Assembly (NCBI GenBank): GCA_030374765.1
Contig: JARGXX010000099.1
Span: forward strand, 558,001-622,000
Direction: 5' to 3'
DNA: 64,000 nt
Source: Agarophyton chilense
Lineage: Eukaryota > Rhodophyta > Florideophyceae > Gracilariales > Gracilariaceae
Both the position numbers and the translations under genes were made by a program. Position 1 is the stretch's first letter, and the number at the start of each line of letters is the position of its first letter. Below the pieces are notes generated by a model. That model was not told the DNA's origin and ran no database searches. It worked only from the letters and a program-made list of their open reading frames with translations. Below, piece after piece: positions 32,875 through 44,406 of the stretch.

Positions 32875-33301
32875 TGTGAAGGAGCAACGATGTCGGTTGA
32901 GTCCTGTAAGCCGCCGGGGCCTGAGGGATCTTACAGACGCCACGTGGACTGGCCGACCTCAGCTGGAGTCATTTGGATTGTTAATTTATTCTAATTATTG
33001 TAATAGGTTAGCATTACAGTTCCAATGAGATCTCAGCGCATCGCCATTGTTATTTACTTGGCTCGAGTGAAGCTTCTCCCGTTAGGATACTAAATTACCC
33101 CCTTTGGTACACTAGCTCCACCAATTCATCTTCAAACCATCGTTTCCGTAGCTCCGACCTTTAGGACTGCGCAGTAAACGCCAGCCCATTGCACCAAGTA
33201 CTCTGGGAGTGCCGCCGTTAAGGATACGAATTTTAGGACCCGCTCTACAACGCTACCTTCGGTTGAGACCAGTACGCTAACCCACCAGTCATTTCGTTAT
33301 A
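32875..33301 (+). repeat. Element D extra LTR, inverted
   Basis: It starts TGTGAAGG at 32875 and ends CGTTATA at 33301 (CGTTACA in the other copies), in plus orientation, opposite to the two outer D LTRs. Its outer end abuts the cut chromodomain; its inner end faces the inverted antisense gene. The next five bases, CATGT (33302-33306), are the complement of ACATG. They match ACTTG at 29887-29891 at four of five positions. Confidence 0.88.
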
Positions 33302-33306
33302 CATGT

Positions 33307-33510
33307 GTCTTCCTCAGGGGTGTAGCCGAACCAACTGACGCGATAGCGCATAATTCCATCTTCTCCAAGACCGGCGGAGATGATGCTCTCAATCACGTAT
33401 TCCAGTTGGTGTTCATTGTCCGGAAGAAGAGTGTGGTTCAGAGGGGCGAATCCATCGGAGGCGGTTGAAAGATATGGGGCATTTTCATTGGAATTAACCA
33501 TTGGGTCCAT
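33307..33510 (-). pseudogene. Element D chromodomain, first half
   Basis: Encodes LEYVIESIISAG, then MRYRVSWFGYTPEED, and is cut at the LTR joint. The second half lies at 29887-30123 on the other strand. Upstream is hydrophilic linker joining it to the integrase C-terminus. Confidence 0.85.
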
Positions 33511-33555
33511 GGGGTTAATCGGGTCCGCGGAAACTTTCTTGGGGGGTGTGGGGAC

Positions 33556-33785
33556 TTAAGCGTCGACTTGAGGTCGTAGTGATTTCGTTGGGCCAGGGGG
33601 CTGGGACTTTGGTGGTTCGGAAGAGCTGGGGGCTCGTGTCACTCGATCAATAGATATTGTGTACTGTAGGCCGTCAATTAGTAACGTAATGGTGTGTTGA
33701 TTTCCCTCAAGGACTTTGTATGGTCCCGTCAAGCGGGGTAAGAGATTCCGCGTAGTGTCCTCGAGTTCCCCACTATCCTTCGGTG
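33556..33785 (-). pseudogene. Element D integrase C-terminal module
   Basis: Encodes LTGPYKVLEGNQHTITLL and SIDRVTRAP, the GPY/F module typical of chromovirus integrases. The reading frame joins that at 44407-44513 across the element C insertion, with GCCGA as the duplicated target. Confidence 0.85.
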
Positions 33786-33790
33786 GCCGA
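33786..33790 (+). repeat. Target-site duplication of element C (left, GCCGA)
   Basis: Identical to 44402-44406 on the other side of element C. Confidence 0.92.
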
Positions 33791-34452
33791 TGTAGTATCC
33801 GCTGTAACGGAGAGAGCAGACACCTGCGACAGCGTTCGGACTGCAGATGGGTCACTTGCGGCGAAGGAAAAGGGGTGGTAGAGCTACAACACCAGCGAGC
33901 TGGAAGTGGGGTGTAAAGCCACTACTCGCCAGCGAGGGTGAATAGTGCAACTGTAAAACGTTGACGGAACGTAGGTACGAGACGGCTCGTGAAGTGGTTG
34001 GGGGCTGAATATCTATTATAGCTCGTCCGGATCTCCGGTTAAGGAATCCTAAGCGAGGAACAGAATAGTCATGATGCCCATGTTGTCTCCTTGGAGTCGG
34101 CGCTCACCTCTCGTGCACTATATACTGTGTGCCAGGGTGAGTGACCAAATAAATATATAAATAATACCCAGTGGTCAGCCACTTAGCCAAACCACTGTAT
34201 GGGTATGGTCCCTAATGGACGTCTAGCTACAAAGGGTAGTAAAACCTGCCACGTGGATCGCCACTACATGCGCCGTTGCAAGCCACTCCACTCGTTATAC
34301 CACGTGTCCCAAAACTGTACCCTGCCTCCTGGCATCCTACGCGGTGTGCCATTTCATATCACAAGTTTGATGACATCACTCACTTATGAGTTCCAACCGC
34401 GACTTCGCGAAAAACCAACATATCGGATTCCCCGACATAGTAGAATACTACA
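33791..34452 (-). repeat. Element C 3' LTR
   Basis: 662 bp. The minus-strand reading starts TGTAGTATTC and ends GGATACTACA, giving near-inverted termini. It is repeated at 43735-44401. Confidence 0.95.
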
Positions 34453-34466
34453 TACCCCCCTCGTTA
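34453..34466 (-). other. Element C polypurine tract
   Basis: Minus strand TAACGAGGGGGGTA abuts the 3' LTR. Element E has a related tract (AACGAAGGAGATA) at the same place. Confidence 0.88.
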
Positions 34467-34620
34467 AGCGCGAACCATAGGTGACGCAAGAAGCGTTTAT
34501 ACGCAGTCAGACCGGTGTTCCGGGTACTCATCGTCATCACGAATTCCTCGCCGCACGACCAACTCTTACAGTTCTCAACAGCATCCTGTTCTTCACCCCC
34601 CTTCAGCTCGATCTCTCGCA

Positions 34621-36303
34621 ATGGATCCGAACGCCGGTTCCAACCCGTTTCAGCCCTTCTCTGAGGATGTGCCTTCTGGGGCTCCATCTAACACTGCTGG
34701 TTCTGCGTCGCAGCCTACTGCTCAACTGGGTCCATACCGTTCGTTCCCCACACCGTACACCGGATTCCGGTCGGTACCGTTACCTCAGCCAACCGTGGCT
34801 CCGATGCCACACGCGGCTTACGTCGCCTCTGCGGGTGTGATTCGAGCTCCGTCTCGTCGTTCTCAGCGGAGCCACCCGCACCCTGCGGATTTCTATGGAC
34901 GAAATCCTCTCGACAACGTTGAACTTTTCGCGCAAGCGCCCTGATTTGATCCTGTTGCTATCCGCGATGACGCGTTGATACAACAGTATGTACACGGTGG
35001 GTACTTCCCTGACGGTATTCCGGAACACGCAATTTATAGCGACGACTGGGCGAGCCGTATTGCTTTCCCAGACAACGCGATTGCGCGATATTCAACGGAA
35101 ACCTTGTCCGAAGCCCGTACGCGGTTCACCAAGCTGATTTACCAGAGTGTTCACCGATTCATCAGTACGGTTCTCCTCCCGCAGGACTGGGAACTAGATA
35201 CCTGGAAAGCCCGTACCGACGGTGAAGGGTACTCGTATATCGAGACACTCGTTGAAGTCGATGTTAGCGGTTGGCGCGGTGTGCGCGGTGTACGTGATGC
35301 AGCTCTCTGCTTTCAGCAACCTGTTCTCCGTGCGGAGTTCCGCTTCCTTCGAAAGCGTGACATTCTCTATTGGGATTATTCCCGTTGGGAACGTCTTACT
35401 CGATCACGTTTGGGCTATTTGGTGCCGTATCAAATGATCGAGATTGACCGCATCCGGCGGAACGCGCACTTCGGGCGCTACATCGGTATTACGGAGCATT
35501 GGGCGGCGATCGAGAGTCCTCGTGGTTGCCCTGTGGAGCTCCCACCGGCGATCTCCTACATCGGGTCCGCGTTGGTTAACGACCCGTTCTCGTGATATTG
35601 GACGGTGGTTTATACCGAGTTTATCGCCAAAATGGCCGTCTTCATCCTGTGGGATGCTTATGATACATTTAGAGTTTGGTACATTTCGCCCACAGCGCGA
35701 AAGTATGCGAGAGAACTCGATCTTTCCCTCGTCCTGGGATCCCGTGCGGACCATGCCGACTTCTTCCATCTTGTGGATTTGATCGACAGTGTCGATTGGT
35801 GTGGAGTGCCAACTGACCAATCCGCTCGCGGAACCCATGCAAGACACTACGACCATTCTTCTGGACGAACAGCAAGTGCTGGAGATTTCGTTTGGTACGA
35901 CCCCTGGACGCGCCAGTTGATCACCTCTGAGCAGGTTCGCTTTCTTTGGGAGAACCCGCGTAACAAGCCACCCAACCAGCACACTGCATACGTGTACAAT
36001 GCTTCTCCATCCGAGAACGGAGAGGAACCATATGAGGAAGCGCCGGGAGCTGAGGCTGAACTCGGTTGCGAGGACGAGCCAGAGCTGGCAGGCGTATCGA
36101 CTTCCGTCGATCAATCCGCAGCGGCGGGAGTTGCTCAAGAGTACTCTCATGGGTTTACCCAACAACCGATTGCAGTGCCGGTCGAAGATCCAGGCTTGGA
36201 TCCGCTGAGGCAGTTCCTCTTAGATGCGGGCTTTCCCGTGGACCAAATTGAGGGTGATCGCGCACAGCTTCTTGCGAACCTGCGTGCTTGCACGTCTCTT
36301 TGA
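34621..36303 (+). pseudogene. Element C antisense gene, about 560 codons, two TGA codons
   Basis: One ATG-started frame opposite gag-pol runs to TGA at 36301-36303 and is broken only by TGA at 34942 and 35593. It is clearly homologous to the B antisense protein through its middle: PVLRAEFRFLR, RSRLGYLVPY, ESPRGCPVELPP, SYIGSALVNDP and FRVWYISP. The first TGA stands where B has Trp (APWFHP versus a stop before FDP). N- and C-terminal thirds are low-complexity and acidic. The start lies 168 bp inside the 3' LTR. The gene converges on the chromodomain frame of pol (stop 36546). Function unknown. Confidence 0.85.
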
Positions 36304-36374
36304 TAATCCTAGAAAAGACTCCTAGTCAACACCCTTGCGGTGATATCTTGGTACCAATAAACTCCGGTGACTTT

Positions 36375-36535
36375 GTGTCTTCACGTTCCCTTCTTATCTT
36401 CTAGTCTTCATCTCTTCTCGCTTCCCGATTTTGTCCTTGGTGATAATCAGTAGATATCCTGTGCTTGCGTGTTTTCACGTTTCTTCCACATGACTTCTTG
36501 TTTTCTTCTCGCCTTTCGAGTTTTTACTACCTTTG
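36375..36535 (+). other. Pyrimidine-rich interval between antisense gene and pol of element C
   Basis: Runs of TTC/TCT dominate the plus strand, so the pol sense strand is GA-rich. The position is equivalent to the GA tract of element B. Confidence 0.5.
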
Positions 36536-36545
36536 TAGCCCATAC

Positions 36546-39500
36546 TTAGAAATGGGATGTGCCCATGAGCCCGACTATTGAGGATTCGATCTCCCTAGGG
36601 AGTGGTAATCGCATGCTTCGATGATATCGCACGAGCTGCGAACGGGAGATATGAGCTATAGGTTCCCACGTATCCGCTTCCGGAGGAAAACCGTACCAAC
36701 GGATTCGATACAGTAATTCTCTAGTATCTTCATGCTCGCCATGTTTACATATGCGATCCATAACATATTCCTGGGCGTTTCCCAATGCTTTCGCTGTTGG
36801 CGCGAGACTCCTGTTAACAGGTTTGAAATGCCTTAGGGCTGACCCTAGCGTCTCTGTGTTAGCAGTCTCCGCGTCGCTAAGCGTTCGCTCGTCGACGAAC
36901 TGTCGTTCTGCCCACAGGGACAGTGTACTCATTCCTTGAAAACCTTTCTCAAATAAAGAGCTATCCTGTTTTCGAGGTTCCATAGAAGCGGACTTCTTGT
37001 TACTTCTCAATTCCATTCGTGGATGAACTTCTTTCGGTTTATCCGATTCTGACCGCTGTTCGGTGGATGATGGTGCTTTCACCACGACAGAAGGCGATAC
37101 CTCTTCTTCTTCCTGCCCACGAGGGATGGGAGCCGATATCGGCGGAACAGCGAGTGGCGCTTCACCTAACGGTTCAGCCTTAAGCGGCAACGGCGCGCTT
37201 TCGCGTGCACTCGTTTCCCAGTACTTGGGGCCAAATTCCAAAACATCTTTTCTGCTTTTAGGTTCCATTTCTGTACTTACGGCTGTGCGCGTGCCACGGG
37301 GCATATCCCGATACTTCGGAAGCTGTCCGTGATTGGCGTATGCAACCGCCAGCGGTGGAAGATCAGGAGCTTTCTCCTCCGCTCGAGCCATTGGTGGCGG
37401 TTCACTCTCCCCAGAGTCACTTGGGCTTTTGCATTGACGTTCCGTCGCACTTGTCTCCTTAGTTCTACCAGATACCTGGACTTCCACTTGCGGGTCAGGC
37501 GCGACTTCAACGCGATCGCGCGATACACGTTCAACGTCCTCACCTGTCTTGATGACAACTGTGTCTCCATCAAGGTCCACCACTTTGAAGGGTCCAGCCG
37601 CTATCGGCAACAACTTATGACCCGATTTTTCCTGTTTGTCCGGTCTTTCAACTCGCACGAAGACTTGACCTCCTACTCGGATTGCCTGATTTCCTCTTCG
37701 CCTTCTGGCGTCATAGTTTCGCTTTTAGCGAGCTTGCGTCTTTGATAACTCCTTAGCGGCTTCTTCCGCTCTGGCCTTCAGGTCATTCATCCATTTCAGA
37801 TGGTACTTAGCCGGGGTCGGCGCGTCCAATTCTGTCTCGTAGTCGAGCGCAACCGGTAAAGCCGGAGGGTTACGTGAGAGGACGAGGTCGAACGGTGCCG
37901 TCTTTGTAGAGGTATGCACTTGCGTAGTGTACGCGTAGCACAGAGTATCTGTAAACATGTCCCATTCTTTCGGGTGGTCCGCGATGTAGTGTCGAAATGC
38001 TGCTATCAGCGTGCGGTTGAAACGCTCCACCCGACCGTTGCATTGCGGGTGATAGGTCGTGGTAATCACGTTTCGAATGCCCATAATACGGCAAACATCC
38101 TGAAAGAACTTCGCAACGAATTGCTTCCCATTATCTGATAACAGAACTTCTGGTGGTTCGTATATAAATACCCAGTGTTTGATAAACGCCTCTGCGGTTA
38201 CGGTTGCGGTTATCCGCTTCAGCGGCACAGTTCGCACTAGCTTCGAGAAGCGGTCGGTGAATACCAATGAATAGCGATAACCTCGCCTTGAGCGAATCAA
38301 TTCCCCTAGGATGTCGATACTGACGTATTGTAAAGGCGCTTTCGCCTGGAATAACGTCATCGGTTTCCGCTTCCTGTAAAGCTTCACGCGATTCTTCGCA
38401 CATGTTGTACACAACCTCACTGTAGCATGGCAGTCCATTGCAAAAGTAGGCCAGTAAAAGTATCTTCTTAGAGTCATGAACAACTTCGTTCCTCCTGGAT
38501 GACCAGACAGCATGCTGTAGTGTGCCAGATAGAGTACTCGACTCTTCAAGACCTGTGGAATCACGATTTGACCATGCTTTTCGACATGTCTTAACAGTAT
38601 TCCTCGTGAATCGAGTGAAAAGAGGAGCTCCTCTCCCCCGTTAAGACGAGAGCGAATCGACGCACAAAACGTATCGGCGTGTTGCTCATTGAGGATCTCA
38701 GTGCACGAGATTCGCTCGATTTGAATTGAAGGGTCAGTGTCTGTTAATGCAAGGAACGGGTCTGCATCCGAATAATCATCAACGGTATCTTGTTCCTCTT
38801 CTTCAAAAGATGGTGAATGGGTCTCCATGTAGAAGCAAGGTATCCCTTCATCTATTTCGCCTTGGGTTTCGCCCAGTGTTTTGAGTCGCGATAGCGCGTC
38901 AGCTTGGACATTGGCCAATCCCTTCTTATACTTCACTTCGAAATCGAATTCAGAAAGGCGTAAGCGCCATCGTGTGAGACGACCAGACGGTTCTGTAATG
39001 GACAGTAACCATCGTAGAGACGAATGACCCGTGTTGACGGTAAAACGTTCTCCTTGGAGATACGGTCGCAATGTGGTTAGGGCCCAAACGACTGCAAGGC
39101 ATTCCTTTTCTGAAACTGAATACTTCTTCTCAGCTGCGTTCAGCGATCTTGACCAGTAACCAATGGGTTTGCGTTCACCATCAGGGTGTGTTTGAAAAAG
39201 TGCACACCCTACTTGGTACTCGCTAGTGTCGGTATCCACTGAGTATGGCAGGTTGGGGATGGGCAGCGCCAAGACTGGGGCTGTAATAATCTTTGTCTTC
39301 AGCGTGTCGAACGCTTCCACTTCAGCTTGTCTGAATTGTTCCAGCTGTACTGGTTGTCCTTTACGCAGCTTTGCGTTGAGCGGTGCCACTATATGCGAGT
39401 ATCGCAGCACGAATCGTCGGTAGACGTTGCACAAGCTGAGGAAAGAACGCAATTGCTTCTGTGTCGACGGAAGTTGTACTTCGCGGAGAGCCGCTGTTTG

Positions 39501-41324
39501 TGCCTCTTGAATGGCAAGCTGTCTCGGCTTGATCACATGTCCTAAGTACCGGACGGTGCCAGCGAACCATTCGAATTTCTTGAACTTCAAGGTGATACCT
39601 GCGCTCTGTAGTGCTTTGAGGATCTCCTCGACATGCCGTAAATGGCTTTCCACATCCTGGGAAAAGATGATCACATCGTACAAATAGACTAAACAAGTCT
39701 TCCACTTGTATCTTGAGAGCAAGATGTCCAAAGTACGCTGGAAAGTAGCCGGTGCATTCGTTAAGCCAAAAGGCATCCTTTTGAAACGGTAGAGACCGGC
39801 GTGACACGCAAATGCGGTTTTACCTTGGTCTTCTTCCGCTACAGGCACCTGCCAATAGCCATAGTTGGCGTCCAACTTGGTGAACACGTTCGCTTGTCCT
39901 ATACTGTCCATACATTCGTCCATTCGAGGCAACGGGTATGTATCTCGAACCGTAACTGCGTTCAGTTTTCGATAATCGATACAGAATCGTAAAGAACGAT
40001 TAGGTTTTGGAACCAGCACCACTGGTGAGGCCCAAGCAGATTGAGCTGCTCCGATTAATCCTTCTTCCAGCATTTTTCTGAAATTCTCCTCCTCAATTTG
40101 GCGAGTTCGCTGTCCCGCTCTGTAGGGTGTTTGGGAGATGGGTCGTGACCCTCGGACCAAATCAATGTGGTGTTCCGTAGCGGAAATCTCTCCTAGTTTT
40201 CCACTCCACATGGATGTATACTTCTTCAGCATAGACCTGATCTTCGTTCTGTAGTGTTCTGACACATGTGCTAAGTCTAGCTCATCGACCAGGCTCTCTG
40301 GATCATTTGCCGTCTGCAATTGATCTCCAGACGGAGTTTGCAGTTCTTCGTCTGTGTCACCGACATGGGTTAATCCCAATACTTCTGCAGTAGAAATATG
40401 AGTAGGGACCACCACTGTGGGATGAGGCAAAGCTGTTGCAACAACCTGATTCTTCGGTATCTGATAATCGTTATCGGTGAAGTTGCTCACTGGTATCCAA
40501 AAGGGGCTACCAAGATCAACCTGAATAATGTCGTTAGCGACTAGCAATTCACGAGATTCGTACATCCGAGTATTCGGTTGAATTACCACGAGTCCGTGTC
40601 GTTCTGTTCTTACTTGAACCCAAGTTTGGGTTTGCGCCTTCAGCATGGCACTCTTAGCTACTCGATTTCTCGGCGAGACAAGTCCTCGGGATTCTCCGTA
40701 TTCCATAGATGGTGGAAGTGGAGGTGCTTCGGGGCAACAACGCATTGGCTTGCGAACAATTGGTACCATTGATCCATCATCTAGTTCCACTAGTTTTCTT
40801 CGCGGGCGAATGGCTTCGACAAACTTGTCGCAATAATCACATCGCAGTACCACTGGTGCAGCTAACGCCTTACAGACGATGAAGTCGACTAGGACTACAA
40901 AGCGTCCCAAACGCACCACGAGTCGAACTGTTCCCAGTGTCTTCACAGCATTTTTGTTGGGATCCCGGATTTCCGGTAAAGAACCGTATCGAATACGTTC
41001 TAAGTCCGCAGGAGCGAGCTCCGATTCCCGTATAAAGTTCGGACCAGCACCTGTGTCCAGGAGAGTCAATCGACGAGATAACAGATTCCTGTCAGAGCCG
41101 ATGTCGGCATAGACCTTATAGTTTCTTTTAGACACTACCATGAGGTAAATTTCCCGTTTTGACGGACAATTATAACGTCTCCAAGGACGATGTAACTCAC
41201 AGTCAAGCTGTACTCGCATTCCGTCCGGCGGATTGATTACGTACGGCGGAAATTTCTGAGGCCTCAAGAGAATCTTGGGCTTCCAAGCGCGGGAGCAGGG
41301 AGGCGAGCTCTCCCTGGTCAGCAC
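36546..41324 (-). pseudogene. pol: Element C pol polyprotein with chromodomain (one nonsense codon)
   Basis: Protease (LLDTGAGPN) near 41060; RT with PLPRMDECMDS and LDANYGYW; RNase H (YSVDTDTSEYQVGC, then DALSRL); integrase with an intact HHCC finger (HYSMLSGH, CTTC) and intact Asp, Asp, Glu (SIDILGE, SDNGKQF, GRVERFN); GPF module; long hydrophilic linker; chromodomain (YVMDRICKHG, RIRWYGF, DTWEP). The frame is about 1590 codons with a single TAA at 37725-37727, after integrase. The RT motif is YLYD where YLDD is needed (near 39680), so a catalytic Asp is lost. Only the frame from 41324 is certain; it is open further upstream toward the gag stop. Confidence 0.93.
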
Positions 41325-41365
41325 TACGGGATCGACTAGTGCCGACCCCCTAGGGGCTCCCTCAC

Positions 41366-43603
41366 TTAGTTTTCCGGTTGCACCAGCTTATTCGCCTCAA
41401 AGGCACCTCTTTCTACCGGGGTTCCGGGTTGTAACACTTCAGCATTCTGAGCAACCGGCTTGTTCGTCCGGCGCATTAGTGTCTGAGAAAACCAACTTTT
41501 GGCTTTCCAATACATGCCCGCCGGTACGCGGCTGCTTTCCTCTTCTGAGAGTGCTTCATAATACTTCATGATACGACTCAGATCCTTTGCAGGAAGCGTG
41601 CATTCTGCACTCAAATGGTGTTTTCCATAACATGAATAACATGTCAAACCGTCAAGACGGTTGGTCAACATAGGTTGTGAACGGTATGCTATGCGAGTAC
41701 CCACCCATCCGGGGTTTCCCGTTCTTAAAACCTCCTTGTAGTGGCACCTTGTAGGGACGGTACATGGGGCGACGGCCCTCCACAGACATTAGGGCTTCCT
41801 CGTCCTGAGAATCCGAGTGTGGGAGACCCACTTTAGGTACAGAAGAGTCCGTATATTCCATTAAATGGACTGCCTCCTCATGCGAGACACTCCCTTTGGG
41901 TGCCAACGACGAATCTCGTGAGTGCACTGGAGATTCCAGATGTAGCAGTTTGCTGCGCTGATTAACTCTGGCGGAGATCTTCTCCCTACCCATTGAGGTT
42001 CCAAATGCCACTGTATGACGGGAGCTACCACGCGCTCTGGCCGCGTCTCCTTCAGCTTTCGCAAACTGAACTAACTCCAAAAAGGAGACTCTTCTATGCT
42101 TTTCTCGATATCGAGCTACCAACGACTTGATGCTCGGTTCCAGCCCGTCGATGCACAAGGTAATCTTGTCTTCCGTCGAGTGGATGTTTCCACAGCGGAC
42201 TGAAGCTTTGTTAAGCCTTGAGCTGTACTCAGCTTCGCCCTCTTCAGGCTTTTGGGTCACATCCCTTAGGTTCAGGATCGCCTGACGTATCGCGTTTGAA
42301 GTCGAGTAACTGCGCAGCAAATACTGCACCGCCTCTGGCCATGAGGTAACGCCGCCTTCATCGGCTGTCAATGATCTGCATACGGAACGATATTGCTCTA
42401 AAGCAAAACCCTTCAGGAAGTGTGGTAAAGACACAAATGCCTGTGGTTCACTCATCTCTATAGTGTCTGCTTCGGCAACGAATCGAATGAGAAACTCGAT
42501 AACGAGAATGGGGTTTTTCCCATCACATGTTAAATCTTTAAGGCCGATCTTCAATCGTTTGATGTGATCCTTCACCTTCGCGGTTTCGCATCCTGAGCGC
42601 TTCTTGCTCTTGACCTTCAGACGGTAGTACCTGTAATTCAGGACCTTCCGATAAAGCGGATTCGTGCACGGGAGCACCTTCAATCCTCTGTAAGGTGCCC
42701 TTTTTTTCTCATTAACCACGAAGACGTGTTCTTCTTCCGAGATCGGGCTCTTCGATGACCATCATCACTGTCGTCGTCATCTGACGTATCTGAATCATCA
42801 GAATCATCAGTACTGGAACTTAAACCCTCCGTACTTGGCGATTCATCACTCGAATCACGTGCGGACTTCCACTTCTTACGTCGTGACTTCGACTTCTTCG
42901 AACGAGCTTCCTTCAAAGGAGCTCCTTCCTCTTCCAGCACGACTGGTTTAGCAGAAGTCTGCGCATGAACTGCCGCCTCCAGGCGTTCTAAACGAGGGTT
43001 AACTCGAGTGAGGACTTCCTCTACATCCACGGTTAAGCCGGGTAGCGCATCGGGCGTATTCCCGTACCTCTCCAGTAGATGGTTCAAATCCTCACGTAGT
43101 GTTTTCACTGATGCAGATACCTGCTTCCCATCGTCTTGACGAACGAGTGCTTGATGGACACAGCGTAATTGTTCGACATCAGCGGTAAGAGCAGCAATCT
43201 GCGATTCCAACGCAACCATGCACACACGCGAAGCACTTGACTCAGACTTGAGGCGACGCACTTTCCTGCGCAAATCATCCTCTTTTTGAGGTCCGACGAC
43301 CTCAGGGTCAACTACGGCTTCTGTGGTGGGCGTAACTGCCGCTGCCACAGGGGCCGGTACATCCGAGAGATCTCGTTCATCATTCACCGAGCGTGAGCGC
43401 GACATCCCTTGGCGATACAGCCGCTCTGCGGCTTCAACAGATGAGGCGAGCCTCGGTTTTGAGGGTGGTCCCGCAGGACCGGGGCGACCAGTACTCGACT
43501 GGCTTCGGGTCTTTGGCATCCTAGACCAAACCTGAGTCCAGGTGCGAACCAAATGGTGTCTTCGACTTCTCGACCACGTGTTCAACCACGATGAATTCCG
43601 CAA
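41366..43603 (-). pseudogene. gag: Element C gag (two frameshifts)
   Basis: Three overlapping frames make up gag: 43603-42680 (N-terminal coiled-coil with VRRLKSESS, and a Ser/Asp/Lys-rich segment), 42719-41652 (capsid-type region; GLKVLPCTNPLY, SEPQAFVSLPHFL, WPEAVQYLLRSY) and 41704-41366 (zinc knuckle CYSCYGKHHLSAEC). Frame changes occur near 42700 and 41680. Gag ends with GAAAACTAA, and pol is in the -1 frame with overlap. The likely start is the Met near 43520, preceding PKTRSQSS. Confidence 0.9.
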
Positions 43604-43713
43604 TTGCCGGAGGTGGTTTGATAAACAATAACTGTAGTGATTCCACTTCTTCCAAGTATCGATATCGATTCCACGTTCCAGGAACGAATTGTTCAGTGCA
43701 GCTGACCACAGTG

Positions 43714-43732
43714 CTTCTAAGTCGGGAGACCA
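43714..43732 (-). other. Element C primer-binding site
   Basis: On the minus strand TGGTCTCCCGACTTAGAAG begins two bases after the LTR end, as in B. Confidence 0.9.
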
Positions 43733-43734
43733 CT

Positions 43735-44401
43735 TGTAGTATCCGCTCTAACAGAGAGAGCAGACACCTGCGACAGCGTTCGGACTGCGGATGGGTCGCT
43801 TGCGGCGAAGGAAAAGGGGTGGTAGAGCTACAACACCAGCGAGCTGGAAGTGGGGTGTAAGGCCACTACTCGCCAGCGAGGGTGAACAGTGCAACTGCAA
43901 AACGTTGAGGGAACGTAGATGCGAGACGGATCGTGAAGTGGTTGGGGGCTGAATATCTATTATAGCTCGTCCGGATCTCCGGTTAAGGAATCCTAAGCGA
44001 GGAACAGAATAGTCATGATGCCCATGTTGTCTCCTTTACTTGGAGTCGGCGCTCACCTCTGGTGCACTATATACTGTGTGCCAGGGTGAGTGCCCAAATA
44101 AATATATAAATAATACCCAGTGGTCAGCCACTTAGCCAAACCACTGTATGGGTATGGTCCCTAATGGACGTCTAGCTACAAAGGGTAGTAAAACCTGCCA
44201 CGTGGATCGCCACTACATGCGTCGTTGCAAGCCACTCCACTCGTTATACCACGTGTCCCAACACTGTACCCTGCATCCTGGCATCCTACGCGGTGTGCCG
44301 TTTGATATCACAAGTTTGATGACATCACTCACTTATGAGTTCCAACCGCGACTTCGCGGAAAACCAACATATCGGATTCCCCGACATAGTAGAATACTAC
44401 G
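43735..44401 (-). repeat. Element C 5' LTR
   Basis: Matches 33791-34452. The terminal base at 44401 differs from the other copy (TGTAG is CGTAG on the minus strand). Confidence 0.95.
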
Positions 44402-44406
44402 GCCGA
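44402..44406 (+). repeat. Target-site duplication of element C (right, GCCGA)
   Basis: Identical to 33786-33790. Confidence 0.92.

Larger units (their letters stand above)
33791..44401 (-). mobile_element. Element C, complete Ty3/Gypsy chromovirus-type element, 10.6 kb
   Basis: Reads leftward: 5' LTR 44401-43735, primer site, gag, pol with chromodomain, plus-strand antisense gene, polypurine tract, 3' LTR 34452-33791. LTR identity is about 97% by eye. It is inserted in D's integrase with a perfect GCCGA duplication. Pol is nearly intact (one TAA), but the RT catalytic motif is mutated, and gag has two frame changes. Confidence 0.96.

Noticed and set aside
29416..33301. A palindromic DNA transposon with the two inverted 430-470 bp repeats as terminal repeats
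   Set aside because: The repeats are D LTRs, the interior is the tail of D, and the chromodomain halves join across the boundary.
34621..36303. Reassignment of TGA to Trp in the host code, suggested by TGA at a Trp position
   Set aside because: TGA, TAG and TAA all occur as lesions in these elements, and TGA also ends several frames. Point decay is enough.
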